Source of the DNA: Parachlamydiales bacterium
GTDB taxonomy: Bacteria; Chlamydiota; Chlamydiia; Chlamydiales; JAJFMK01
Assembly (NCBI GenBank): GCA_020050175.1
Contig: JAGVKY010000029.1
Location: 1 to 25,671, forward strand
DNA length: 25,671 bases
Direction: 5' to 3'
A program made the translations under genes and the position numbers. Positions 6,809 through 14,021 of the stretch are shown in pieces; positions within the stretch are counted from its first letter, which is position 1, and every line of letters begins with the position of its first letter. Below the pieces are notes generated by a model. That model was not told the origin of the DNA. It saw only the letters and a program-made list of their open reading frames with translations, and searched no databases.

Positions 6809-8103
6809 AAACTGTTTACGAAAGAATTGTCGATTTAAAAGGTAACCTGATCACTGTCTTTGCTAAAAATGTAGGGCTTGGTGAACTTGCCCGCATTGAC
6901 ATGAAAGATGGGCGGAGCACCTTTGCCACTGTGATTCGAATCGAAGGGGAAAAAGTCACTCTGCAGGTGTTTCAAAACACCCGAGGTCTGAGAACGAATG
7001 ATAAGCTCACATTCTTAAAAAGAGGTATGGAGGCTACTTTTGGCCCCCGCCTGTTGGGACGGAGACTTTCTGGTTCGGGAGTCCCCATTGACGGAGGACC
7101 GAAAGTCATTGGAGAAGAGATTCCTATTGGGGCGACCTCTTTTAACCCCGTCAAAAGAATCATTCCAAGAGAGATGGTCAAGACAAACATTCCCATGATT
7201 GATGTCTTCAACTGCCTCGTCAAATCTCAGAAGATTCCTATCTTTTCCATTCCAGGGGAGCCTTATAATGCCCTGTTAATGCGGATTGCTAATCAGACTG
7301 ATGCTGATGTGGTGATCATTGGAGGGATGGGACTGACATTTAAAGAGTACCAAGCGTTCATTGATAACGCCGAATCTTCGGGTTCTTTGCAAAAGACGGT
7401 GATGTTTGTTCACCAAGCCATAGACCCTCCCGTCGAATGCATCTTGGTCCCTGATATGGCTTTAGCCTGCGCAGAGCGGTTTGCACTGGAAGGGAAAAAC
7501 GTTCTCGTTCTACTAACAGATATGACTGCTTTTGCCGATGCTCTTAAAGAGATCGCGATCACCATGGACCAAATCCCCTCTAACCGGGGATATCCTGGAT
7601 CACTTTATTCCGATTTAGCTTCTCGTTATGAGAAAGCTGTGATGATTGAGGGGAGCGGAGCGATTACAATTATCGCCGTCACAACTATGCCAGGCGACGA
7701 CGTTACCCACCCAGTTCCTGATAATACAGGTTACATCACAGAAGGTCAGTTTTACTTGCACAATGGAAAGATAGATCCTTTTGGTTCTCTCTCCCGTTTG
7801 AAGCAGCTTGTCATTGGTAAAGTGACTCGAGAAGACCATGGAGATCTCGCAAATGGCATGATCCGTCTCTTTGCAGAGTCCAAGAAAGCACGCGAAAGAG
7901 AAGCAATGGGCTTTAAGCTCTCCAAATGGGACGATAAGCTTCTTCAGTATGGGGGTCTTTTTGAAAAAGAGATGATGGATTTGAACGTTAATTATCCGAT
8001 TGATAAAGCCCTAGATAAAGGATGGGAAATTTTAGCCCGCTGCTTTGACAGAAACGAGGTAGGGGTAAAAGAACGTCTGATTGAGAAATATTGGCCTAAC
8101 TGA
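6805..8103 (+). CDS. atpB: V-type ATPase regulatory subunit B
   Basis: The 432-residue non-catalytic head subunit that alternates with A. The P-loop region is degenerate (IFSIPGEPYNALLM replaces a Walker A), as is normal for B subunits. Family signatures include QNTRGL in the barrel, LTDMTAFADALKEI, the GYPGSLYSDLASRYE segment and GDDVTHPVPDNTGYITEGQ near 300-320. The start is GTG, overlapping the atpA stop (GTGA), and the stop overlaps the atpD start (TGATG), so the three subunits are translationally coupled. Confidence 0.97.
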   Translation: MKTVYERIVDLKGNLITVFAKNVGLGELARIDMKDGRSTFATVIRIEGEKVTLQVFQNTRGLRTNDKLTFLKRGMEATFGPRLLGRRLSGSGVPIDGGPKVIGEEIPIGATSFNPVKRIIPREMVKTNIPMIDVFNCLVKSQKIPIFSIPGEPYNALLMRIANQTDADVVIIGGMGLTFKEYQAFIDNAESSGSLQKTVMFVHQAIDPPVECILVPDMALACAERFALEGKNVLVLLTDMTAFADALKEIAITMDQIPSNRGYPGSLYSDLASRYEKAVMIEGSGAITIIAVTTMPGDDVTHPVPDNTGYITEGQFYLHNGKIDPFGSLSRLKQLVIGKVTREDHGDLANGMIRLFAESKKAREREAMGFKLSKWDDKLLQYGGLFEKEMMDLNVNYPIDKALDKGWEILARCFDRNEVGVKERLIEKYWPN

Positions 8104-8711
8104 TGGCAACCCTTAAACTGACAAAAAATCAACTCAAAGAGGAAACAACAAGGCTCTCCCGTCTGCAAAAATACCTTCCAACTTTGCAATTAAAAAAGGC
8201 CATGCTCCAGTCAGAGGTCGAAAAGGCAAGAGAAGAGTATGTCCATTACGAGCGAGCCTTCCAAGGCGCCGAAGATAAGCTGGCAAGAGAAAGGAGCCGC
8301 CTCCATGAACCTTTAGGGATTTCTCAAGATGCTATTGAAATCGTGGAAGAGGTGAAAGAGAGAGCAGAAAACATTGCAGGTGTGGAAATACATGAGCTTG
8401 AAGACGTTCTCTTTGCCCCTTTGAGTTATTCCCTCTACACTACCCCTCCCTGGATCGAGAGATGGATAGAACAGGTCAGAGGCGTAACTCGCCTAAGAAT
8501 TGAAGTTGACCTGGCTAGAAAAAAGATTGATGCCTTGCAACGGGAATGGCGCGAGGTGTCGATCCGCGTTAACCTTTTTGAAAAAGTGATGATTCCGCGA
8601 ACCCAACAGAACATCCGTAAAATCAAAGTTTTCCTTGGGGATCTGGAACTTGCAAGCGTTGCTCGTGCAAAAGTAGCGAAAAAGAAACTTTTAGAGGCGG
8701 AAGCAACGTGA
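8103..8711 (+). CDS. atpD: V-type ATPase subunit D (central shaft)
   Basis: Subunit D forms the rotating coiled-coil axle inside the A3B3 head. The 202-residue length fits. The N-terminal helix (about 5-60: TKNQLKEETTRLSRLQKYLP, LQLKKAMLQSEV) and the C-terminal helix (about 140-190, FEKVMIPRTQQNIRKIKVFL) form the expected antiparallel pair, with a short beta domain between. The motif near the end (E/KVxIPR...NIRKIK..L.D.E) is typical of NtpD/AtpD. The start overlaps the atpB stop and the end overlaps the atpI GTG. No subunit F gene, the usual partner of D, follows. Confidence 0.93.
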   Translation: MATLKLTKNQLKEETTRLSRLQKYLPTLQLKKAMLQSEVEKAREEYVHYERAFQGAEDKLARERSRLHEPLGISQDAIEIVEEVKERAENIAGVEIHELEDVLFAPLSYSLYTTPPWIERWIEQVRGVTRLRIEVDLARKKIDALQREWREVSIRVNLFEKVMIPRTQQNIRKIKVFLGDLELASVARAKVAKKKLLEAEAT

Positions 8712-10600
8712 GAATTGATCTAAAAAAATTTCTCTTTGTAGGGACCTCCTCGGCTAAAAGTCACTTTTTAAAAGAAGCACAAAAATTAGGGATCATTGAG
8801 TTTATCCAAGAGAAAAAAGCGGATGTTATTTCTTCAAAGACGAAGAGGCTCATCGATGCTATTAAGACTCTCCATCACTTTCCGCCACAGAATCTTATGA
8901 CAGATGTCCCCATCGAAAAGGGGGACTCTATTGTTAACGACATCCACAATACCTATCAAACTTTTACCGATTTACAAAAGAGCCGTTCCGAATTGGAAAT
9001 CCAAAAAAGGGAGCTCGCACCTTTTGGCCATTTCGATCACGATAAATTGGAAAGAATTCAGCAGAAAAGTGGACTGATTTTTCAATTCTTCGCGCTATCT
9101 ATAAGTGCTAAACCTCCTCCAGAACTCATTTTAGTTGCAAGGGGGGAAGAGCTGGATTCTTATGTGTGGATTGGTCAAAAACCTCTCCATCTTCCTGATG
9201 CTGTTGAAATCTCAACTCTAAAGTCGATTGATCAGATCCATCAGGAGATTAAAGCGAATGACGAGGAGCGGATCAGGTGCGAAAAGCATTTAGAAAAACT
9301 AACCTCCTACCGAGACTTTCTTTTAGATCTATTAATTGAATCACTGAATCTCGATTCTTATTCTAAGGCGCTTGTCGCGGGATCTCCAGCAGCTGAAGGG
9401 AAAGCCTTTTCAGTCATCGGTTGGGTCCCCCATAATAAAATCGAAGAGTTAGCAAAACTTGCTCAAGCTTCGAATATCTTTTCGGAAGAAGTGGCCATTA
9501 AAAAGGGGGAAACTCCACCAACCTATCTAGAGAATAAAAACTGGTCCAAAGTGGGGGAGGATTTAGTCGATATTTACGATACCCCTTCTTCAGCAGATAA
9601 AGATCCTTCTATGTGGGTCCTTGCATTTTTTGCTTTGTTTTTCTCGATGATTATCTCTGATGCGGGCTATGGATTGATTTTTTTAGTCATTGCCCTTTTT
9701 ATCCGTTGGAAAAAACCCAATTTGCAGGGGATGAAGAAGCGGGTCTTGAACCTTTTTACTCTCCTCTCGGTCGGATGCATCCTTTGGGGAACGCTTGTTA
9801 ATGGCTATTTTGGGATCCCTATTCATATTGACCATCCCTTGAGGCAAGTTTCTCTTATCCATTATTTGGCAGAAAAAAAAGCCGATTATCATCTTAAACA
9901 CAAAGATACTGTCTATAAAGAGTTAGAACAAAAGTACCCTCAGATTAAAGATGCCACTACAGGCCGGGAGATGATTGAAAGTGCTAAGAGTAATTTGAAG
10001 TTTCCTATTTTGGACTCTTTTGCAGATTCTATTCTTTTGGAGCTTGCCTTATTTGTCGGTGTGATCCATCTCCTATTGTCCATGAGCCGTTATGCTTTAA
10101 GAAACTGGGCTCTGATAGGATGGGTTATATTTTTAGCGGGGGGCTATCTCTATGTTCCTTATAAGTTTGATTACACCTCCATTTTGTATTTTTGGTTTGG
10201 ATGGGATAAAGAGATAACGGGAATTCTTGGAAAAGAGATGATGATCGTCGGCTCTATTCTTGTGTTGATGTTGGCTATTATTCAGCATGGTTTAAAAGGC
10301 CTTTTAGAATTAATGACGGTTATTCAGATTTTAGCCGATACCCTCTCTTATCTCCGCTTATATGCCCTCGCCTTAGCAGGAGGCATTTTGTCGGTGACCA
10401 TCTATGAGATGGCTCAGAAGCTACCCATATTTATCTCTGTATTTGTGATTTTGATTGGGCACCTTGTTAATATGGGGCTTGGTATCATGGGTGGAGTGAT
10501 CCATGGGCTTCGTCTTAATTTCTTAGAGTGGTATCACTATAGTTTTGAGGGAGGAGGTAAACCCTTCCGTCCTTTAAAAGAGTTAAAAAAGGAAAGGTAA
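8708..10600 (+). CDS. atpI: V-type ATPase subunit I (membrane a-type stator)
   Basis: A 630-residue stator subunit carrying the ion half-channels. The N-terminal half (about 1-295) is soluble with coiled-coil segments and binds the peripheral stalk. From about 305 there are roughly seven to eight membrane segments, starting MWVLAFFALFFSMIISDAGYG, the family's conserved first helix. The essential arginine facing the rotor is R550 in LSYLRLYALALAGG, and the C-terminal GLRLNFLEWYHYSFEGGG is also conserved. Start is GTG overlapping atpD. It is followed after 3 bases by atpK, which has its own good Shine-Dalgarno (AGGAAAGG) inside the end of this gene. A large hydrophilic loop (about 380-435) between membrane helices is longer than in many homologues. 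Confidence 0.95.
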   Translation: MRIDLKKFLFVGTSSAKSHFLKEAQKLGIIEFIQEKKADVISSKTKRLIDAIKTLHHFPPQNLMTDVPIEKGDSIVNDIHNTYQTFTDLQKSRSELEIQKRELAPFGHFDHDKLERIQQKSGLIFQFFALSISAKPPPELILVARGEELDSYVWIGQKPLHLPDAVEISTLKSIDQIHQEIKANDEERIRCEKHLEKLTSYRDFLLDLLIESLNLDSYSKALVAGSPAAEGKAFSVIGWVPHNKIEELAKLAQASNIFSEEVAIKKGETPPTYLENKNWSKVGEDLVDIYDTPSSADKDPSMWVLAFFALFFSMIISDAGYGLIFLVIALFIRWKKPNLQGMKKRVLNLFTLLSVGCILWGTLVNGYFGIPIHIDHPLRQVSLIHYLAEKKADYHLKHKDTVYKELEQKYPQIKDATTGREMIESAKSNLKFPILDSFADSILLELALFVGVIHLLLSMSRYALRNWALIGWVIFLAGGYLYVPYKFDYTSILYFWFGWDKEITGILGKEMMIVGSILVLMLAIIQHGLKGLLELMTVIQILADTLSYLRLYALALAGGILSVTIYEMAQKLPIFISVFVILIGHLVNMGLGIMGGVIHGLRLNFLEWYHYSFEGGGKPFRPLKELKKER

Positions 10601-10603
10601 AAA

Positions 10604-11026
10604 ATGGATTATAATATGGTCGGTCCAGCGATTGCGCTTGGGATGGGTTGTATCGGGAGTAGCATTGGTTGCTACATCGCAGGTCAAGCCTCCCATGCTG
10701 CTATGACCCGAACTGATGAAGGACACGGTAAATTTATTGGTCTCTCTGCTGCTCCAGCCTCTCAATCAATCTACGGATTCGTTTTAATGCTTTTGATGGC
10801 AGGAGCGATCAGGGCGGGAACTCTCTCTCCTATTTCTGGGATTGCGATTGGGATATTTTCGGGCTTGGCTTTACTCTTCTCCTCCATCTATCAAGGAAAA
10901 GTCTGTGCTACAGGGATCCAAGCGACCCTTAAAAACCCTAGCCTCTACGGTAAATGCTTCGCAGCTGTGGGTATCATTGAGTCATTTTCTCTCTTTGCCT
11001 TCGTCTTCGCGCTTCTTCTCTTCTAA
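10604..11026 (+). CDS. atpK: V-type ATPase rotor subunit K, probably Na+-binding
   Basis: A 140-residue, four-helix proteolipid formed by two fused hairpins. The carboxylate is E126 (GIIESFSLF) in helix 4; helix 2 has no acid, as in other V-type K subunits. Helix 2 reads APASQSIYGF: S53, Q54 and Y57 align with T64, Q65 and Y68 of Enterococcus hirae NtpK. Q97 in IYQGKVCATG aligns with Q110 and E126 with E139. These are the described Na+ ligands, with Thr to Ser the only side-chain ligand change, so Na+ coupling is likely. The alignment was made by eye and numbering is from memory. It ends the operon at a strong hairpin. Confidence 0.95.
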   Translation: MDYNMVGPAIALGMGCIGSSIGCYIAGQASHAAMTRTDEGHGKFIGLSAAPASQSIYGFVLMLLMAGAIRAGTLSPISGIAIGIFSGLALLFSSIYQGKVCATGIQATLKNPSLYGKCFAAVGIIESFSLFAFVFALLLF

Positions 11027-11031
11027 AAAAC

Positions 11032-11053
11032 ATGGGCAGAGAAATCTGCCCAT
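11032..11053. terminator. Bidirectional intrinsic terminator after atpK
   Basis: ATGGGCAGA (11032-11040) and TCTGCCCAT (11045-11053) form a 9-bp stem with a GAAA loop, five bases after the atpK stop. Read on the minus strand the stem is followed by C and then six T, an excellent terminator for the DUF302 gene. Read on the plus strand the tail is TAAGCTTTGTTT, a weaker signal for the ATPase operon. Confidence 0.8.
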
Positions 11054-11066
11054 TAAGCTTTGTTTG

Positions 11067-11447
11067 CTATTCGATGACTTCAGAGACGATCTGCGCCAAA
11101 CCATCACTCATTTTTAGAAGAAACTGAGCATTTTTCATGATCCCATATTCGTCAATGAAAGAGAGGGGATTGGTGTAGCCTACTTGGGTAAGATTTTGCC
11201 CATCTTGCCAAATTAAGATCTTTAAAGGGAGTTCGATGCCAATCAGGGGATTCTCTTGCATGAGAAAAGTACCGATCTTTGGATCGCCAAAGATAAACAC
11301 TTTTTCTTCCCGTAGTTCCATGTGAACTTTGTGGGCGCCACCCGAATGATCAACAATGGCGAAAATGTGCATCCCTTTGGAGTTCAATATTTTCTGCAAA
11401 CGATCGGCAGTTTCTGTCACGGAGTAGGGGCTATGTTTAATCAGCAT
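11067..11447 (-). CDS. DUF302-domain protein
   Basis: A 126-residue cytoplasmic protein with the DUF302 layout: an N-terminal SVTETADRLQKILNSKGM helix, the IFAIVDHSGGAHKVHM strand region, FGDPKIGTFLMQENPLIGIELPLKI in the middle, and a final helix. The motif 'FGNPKxGTxLMQ...P..xxDLPLKxLVWED' is diagnostic for the family; here aspartate of DLPLK is E in IELPLKI. The biochemical role of DUF302 is not established. The start ATG follows a purine-rich AGAGGGGGT that can act as ribosome binding site. It is the last gene of the minus-strand run and ends at the bidirectional terminator. Confidence 0.85.
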   Translation of the reverse strand: MLIKHSPYSVTETADRLQKILNSKGMHIFAIVDHSGGAHKVHMELREEKVFIFGDPKIGTFLMQENPLIGIELPLKILIWQDGQNLTQVGYTNPLSFIDEYGIMKNAQFLLKMSDGLAQIVSEVIE

Positions 11448-11482
11448 ACCCCCTCTTGTAACCCTCGTTGATTAATTGAGAA

Positions 11483-12157
11483 TCAAGATCCGAATTGCAT
11501 AAGTTCCTGATAAACAGTCTCGGTCTCACCTGATTCGATAAAGGAGAGCATCCTCCGATGGGTTTCCCTAAACATCTCTTTTCTCTCTTCCACTACTTGG
11601 TCTTGCGGAGCCTGAGAATAAACATATGTACAGGCAAAATACCAGTAGCCATCCTCTTGGATAACAGAATTAAGAGCTGCAAAACCCCCAGGAATAACTA
11701 CCCCATTGGGTAATTCTTGCGATTCTTCAATAAAAATAACTGCGGGAGAGTTTGGATCGACAACAACATGTTCTCTAATTGTAGGGCCATCGAGAATGTC
11801 TACCTCTCTAATAAAGCCTAAATGGGTTCGCTCTTTATATCGGCAGTCTGTAAATACGGGAACAAAGCGATGGGCTTGCTGCGTTTTAATCCACATAGTT
11901 TTAATAAAATATTCGGCCTGTTGAGTATCTTTAAGAGGGAATTTAAATTGAAAAGTATTGTGAGACTGTACATTTTCACCAAAAAATTCTTTTATATTTT
12001 CAAAGTTTTGCCCAGGTAGTTGTCCAAGCGCTCTTAAAGTGGCAAAAAAAACATCACCAAAGCTGATCTGAGTGGGTGGCACATAGAAACAGGGGAGTGA
12101 ATCGGGTGATGTTGGGAATGTTTCAGAAGGTGGAAGAACTGCAGTTTCTATTCTCAT
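11483..12157 (-). CDS. Probable DUF1857 / AtaL-like SRPBCC protein
   Basis: A 224-residue soluble protein without signal peptide or membrane segment. The order of segments FVPVFTDCRYKE, GFIREVDILDGPTIREHVVVDP, PAVIFIEE, LNSVIQEDGYWYFACTYVY and a final helix FRETHRRMLSFIESGE follows the DUF1857 pattern (a START/SRPBCC-type pocket fold). This was recognised by eye and not by a search. There is an N-terminal extension of roughly 60 residues with a proline-rich start. Ligand and role are unknown. A GAGG Shine-Dalgarno sits 7 bases before the ATG. Upstream is a promoter overlapped by a 30-bp inverted repeat, which suggests regulated expression. Confidence 0.6.
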   Translation of the reverse strand: MRIETAVLPPSETFPTSPDSLPCFYVPPTQISFGDVFFATLRALGQLPGQNFENIKEFFGENVQSHNTFQFKFPLKDTQQAEYFIKTMWIKTQQAHRFVPVFTDCRYKERTHLGFIREVDILDGPTIREHVVVDPNSPAVIFIEESQELPNGVVIPGGFAALNSVIQEDGYWYFACTYVYSQAPQDQVVEERKEMFRETHRRMLSFIESGETETVYQELMQFGS

Positions 12158-12172
12158 AAAATGCCCTCGATA

Positions 12173-12211
12173 ATTAATGTAATGTTACATCGTTACATTA
12201 ATAAACGTCAA
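12173..12211 (-). promoter_or_regulatory. Promoter with overlapping 30-bp operator-like inverted repeat
   Basis: On the minus strand TTGACG (12206-12211 on plus) and TAACAT (12182-12187) are 18 bp apart. An inverted repeat with 10-bp arms ATTAATGTAA (12173-12182) and TTACATTAAT (12193-12202) covers the -10 box and spacer. A third TTACAT half-site lies in the 10-base centre (12185-12190). This geometry suits repression by a dimeric regulator of the gene that starts at 12157. No regulator gene is adjacent. Confidence 0.5.
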
Positions 12212-12229
12212 TAAATAACGTAATTATAG

Positions 12230-12664
12230 CTATTTTTTTGGAGCTCGTTGCTGTTGTTCCCGTTTGGTGGTGATCAGTTCGACATAAAGAGGGTGGGTGA
12301 TCACTTTGATAGGTTCTTCGTTGTGTAAGAGGATGGCTTGGTAGGAAAGAAGACCCCCTGTTTCAAAATAGTCGTTACCTCGGAGGGAGATCTCGTAACG
12401 TCCTGAAACGCCATTGAATCCAAAGGAGTCGGTTTTTCTCTCCCCGTTTCGGAAGACACGGGTCAATTCGACCCGATATCCCTCTATTTCGGGGAGATAC
12501 CAGTTGACAATGAGTGTTTGCCCCTGAGTGTTAATCGAACACCGCCTGGGATCGGGGGTTCGCATGTAACTGCTTGCCAATCTCTCTGGCGTGTCATACC
12601 TGGTATAGATCGTTAGATCTGGACAGGCACATCCTGCAAGTAAAAGAAAAAGAGACAACCTCAT
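12230..12664 (-). CDS. Lipoprotein of unknown function
   Basis: A 144-residue protein with a very short lipoprotein signal: MRLSLFLLLAGC, with lipobox LAGC and acylation at C12. The mature domain begins ACPDLTIYTRYDTPERL and is beta-rich with a hydrophilic, basic C terminus (TTKREQQQRAPKK). It is predicted to sit in the periplasm anchored to a membrane. No family is recognised. The start ATG has GAGG only one base upstream, too close for a normal Shine-Dalgarno. A TTGAGA/TATTCT promoter ends 8 bases before the ATG, so the message may be nearly leaderless. Confidence 0.7.
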   Translation of the reverse strand: MRLSLFLLLAGCACPDLTIYTRYDTPERLASSYMRTPDPRRCSINTQGQTLIVNWYLPEIEGYRVELTRVFRNGERKTDSFGFNGVSGRYEISLRGNDYFETGGLLSYQAILLHNEEPIKVITHPLYVELITTKREQQQRAPKK

Positions 12665-12672
12665 GCCTCAAA

Positions 12673-12702
12673 AGAATAGCCTTCTTTTAGGTAAAATCTC
12701 AA
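12673..12702 (-). promoter_or_regulatory. Promoter placed next to the lipoprotein start codon
   Basis: On the minus strand TTGAGA (12697-12702 on plus; 5 of 6 to consensus) is 18 bp from TATTCT (12673-12678). The expected start is within one or two bases of the ATG at 12664. A hairpin-capable repeat AAAAGAA/TTCTTTT (12670-12688) overlaps the -10 box. Confidence 0.4.
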
Positions 12703-12752
12703 ATATCTATTTTATTTAAAAAGTGGAGTTGAGGGGGAATTAATTCCTAGGC

Positions 12753-13163
12753 TTAATCTTTAATGTATTTGAACGTGGCGTCTAACTTTTTGGCGGCTTT
12801 TTTGTCAAAAGTGTAAGTAAAGGAACAGTTATTAGAAACGTTTTGCCTACCTATAAGACAATCTGAAAAATCGACACCAGAGCAATTTTCAAAATCTCGT
12901 AGTGCCTGCCGTGCAATATCATCACGTTCGATTTGTATTTGGAGGGTTTGCAAAAGTTGGTTTAGGACGTTGATGAGTTCTTGCTTGTTGGCGTCATAGC
13001 ATCGTTCTAATACCCAGATGATTTCGCAAAGGGATATCTGAGAGATGCCCAATATTTCTCCTTCAGCAACAGCTCGTTCAATGAGGCGGTTGGCCTCCTC
13101 AGATTGCTTAGGATCATCTTGCACCAAATAACGAACGACCACATTTGTGTCCAAACCAATCAT
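12753..13163 (-). CDS. vapC: PIN-domain ribonuclease toxin (VapC family)
   Basis: A 136-residue PIN-domain protein. The Mg2+-binding acids are D5 (MIGLDTNVVVRYLVQDD), E47 (ISLCEIIWVLE), D98/D101 (VDFSDCLIG) and D120 (TFDKKA), so the active site looks complete. VapC toxins cut RNA, commonly tRNA or rRNA; the target here is unknown. The ATG overlaps the antitoxin stop by four bases (ATGA), the usual antitoxin-first order. A 12-bp palindrome GGAATTAATTCC lies just past the stop (12736-12747). The gene pair sits in the accessory stretch between atpK and valS. Confidence 0.88.
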   Translation of the reverse strand: MIGLDTNVVVRYLVQDDPKQSEEANRLIERAVAEGEILGISQISLCEIIWVLERCYDANKQELINVLNQLLQTLQIQIERDDIARQALRDFENCSGVDFSDCLIGRQNVSNNCSFTYTFDKKAAKKLDATFKYIKD

Positions 13164-13405
13164 GACATAGCCTTTTTGGAGGCATCATGGATAGCCTTTT
13201 TCATTTCTTTTAGTGAAGCTGGCTTCCGTCGCTTGGATTTTACCATGCCCTTGAGTTGTGAAACTTCTTGGTTTATCAAACTCACTTTCAGTGTTCCGTC
13301 ACTTTCAATTTGAAAGTCGAGCTTTGACCCGGGGGAGATTTTAGCTTGTGTTCGAATCAATATAGGAATGGTTACTTGTCCCTTGCTAGTAACAACCGCT
13401 TCCAT
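13160..13405 (-). CDS. vapB: AbrB/SpoVT-type antitoxin of the PIN toxin
   Basis: An 81-residue antitoxin starting MEAVVTSKGQVTIPILIR, the swapped-hairpin AbrB/MazE DNA-binding fold (residues 1-45). The basic C-terminal tail (KSKRRKPASLKEMKKAIHDA) would wrap the toxin. I chose the ATG at 13405 over the longer frame (to 13462) because AAGGAG lies nine bases before it, it begins exactly at the domain, and the longer frame would start inside the operator and overlap the promoter. It should bind its own operator alone or with the toxin. Confidence 0.87.
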   Translation of the reverse strand: MEAVVTSKGQVTIPILIRTQAKISPGSKLDFQIESDGTLKVSLINQEVSQLKGMVKSKRRKPASLKEMKKAIHDASKKAMS

Positions 13406-13416
13406 CCGACAAATCT

Positions 13417-13474
13417 CCTTACCAATTTTATATTTCCTTACTTTATGGTAAGGCAAAAACATTCAGTTTGTCAA
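13417..13474 (-). promoter_or_regulatory. Promoter and operator of the toxin-antitoxin pair
   Basis: On the minus strand a perfect -35 TTGACA (13469-13474 on plus) is 18 bp from TACCAT (13445-13450). CCTTAC (13436-13441) and GTAAGG (13448-13453) form an inverted repeat across the -10 box. A third CCTTACC (13417-13423) lies beside the Shine-Dalgarno. The overlap is what is expected for autorepression by an AbrB-type antitoxin. Confidence 0.65.
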
Positions 13475-13496
13475 TGTTCAGACCCTTTTAACCTTT

Positions 13497-14021
13497 CTAT
13501 TTCAACGTCAGGAGCGATTCTATCGCAGATACCATCGATTGAAATTCAACGGGGCCGTTGTAGCGTTGCTCGTTCATAAAGAATGTTGGCGTCCCGTTGA
13601 CCCCACTTTTTACCCCACCGATAAAGTCCTTTCGAATTTTTGATTCGAAGGCTTTATTTTCAATAGCTTGTTCTAGATCTTCGACCGGTAATTTTAAAAT
13701 TTGACCCAACTCCTGAAAAAGGGGGTGATTGAATCTCCCTTGATTTTCATAAAGTAGATCATGCATTTCCCAAAACCGATTCTGGGTGGCTGCGAATTCA
13801 GCGCACTCTGCTGCCGGTTCTGCTAAAGGGTGAACTTCTGTTAAAGGAAAATTGCGAAAAACAAAACAGAGTTGGTCGTCGAAATGGTTTTGCAAAGCTT
13901 TAACAATCGGATAGGCAAGGCCGCAATAAGGGCACTGATAATCCCCATATTCAACAAGAGTGATCAAGGCATTGGTTCTGCCTTGAATGTGATCATCTGG
14001 CGAGACTTGGTTTTTGAGCAT
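13497..14021 (-). CDS. DsbA-like thioredoxin-fold oxidoreductase, no signal peptide
   Basis: A 174-residue thioredoxin-fold protein with CPYC (C30-C33) in VEYGDYQCPYCG and the cis-proline loop GTPTFF (P145). The helical insertion between them is of DsbA/Thioredoxin_4 type. There is no signal peptide, unlike classical DsbA, so it should act in the cytoplasm. The ATG lies inside the peroxiredoxin gene (29-base overlap) and has AAGGAG seven bases before it, so the two are one operon. Plausible roles are reducing the peroxiredoxin or handling substrate thiols; this is inference. The local pair is followed directly by the toxin-antitoxin promoter. Confidence 0.87.
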   Translation of the reverse strand: MLKNQVSPDDHIQGRTNALITLVEYGDYQCPYCGLAYPIVKALQNHFDDQLCFVFRNFPLTEVHPLAEPAAECAEFAATQNRFWEMHDLLYENQGRFNHPLFQELGQILKLPVEDLEQAIENKAFESKIRKDFIGGVKSGVNGTPTFFMNEQRYNGPVEFQSMVSAIESLLTLK

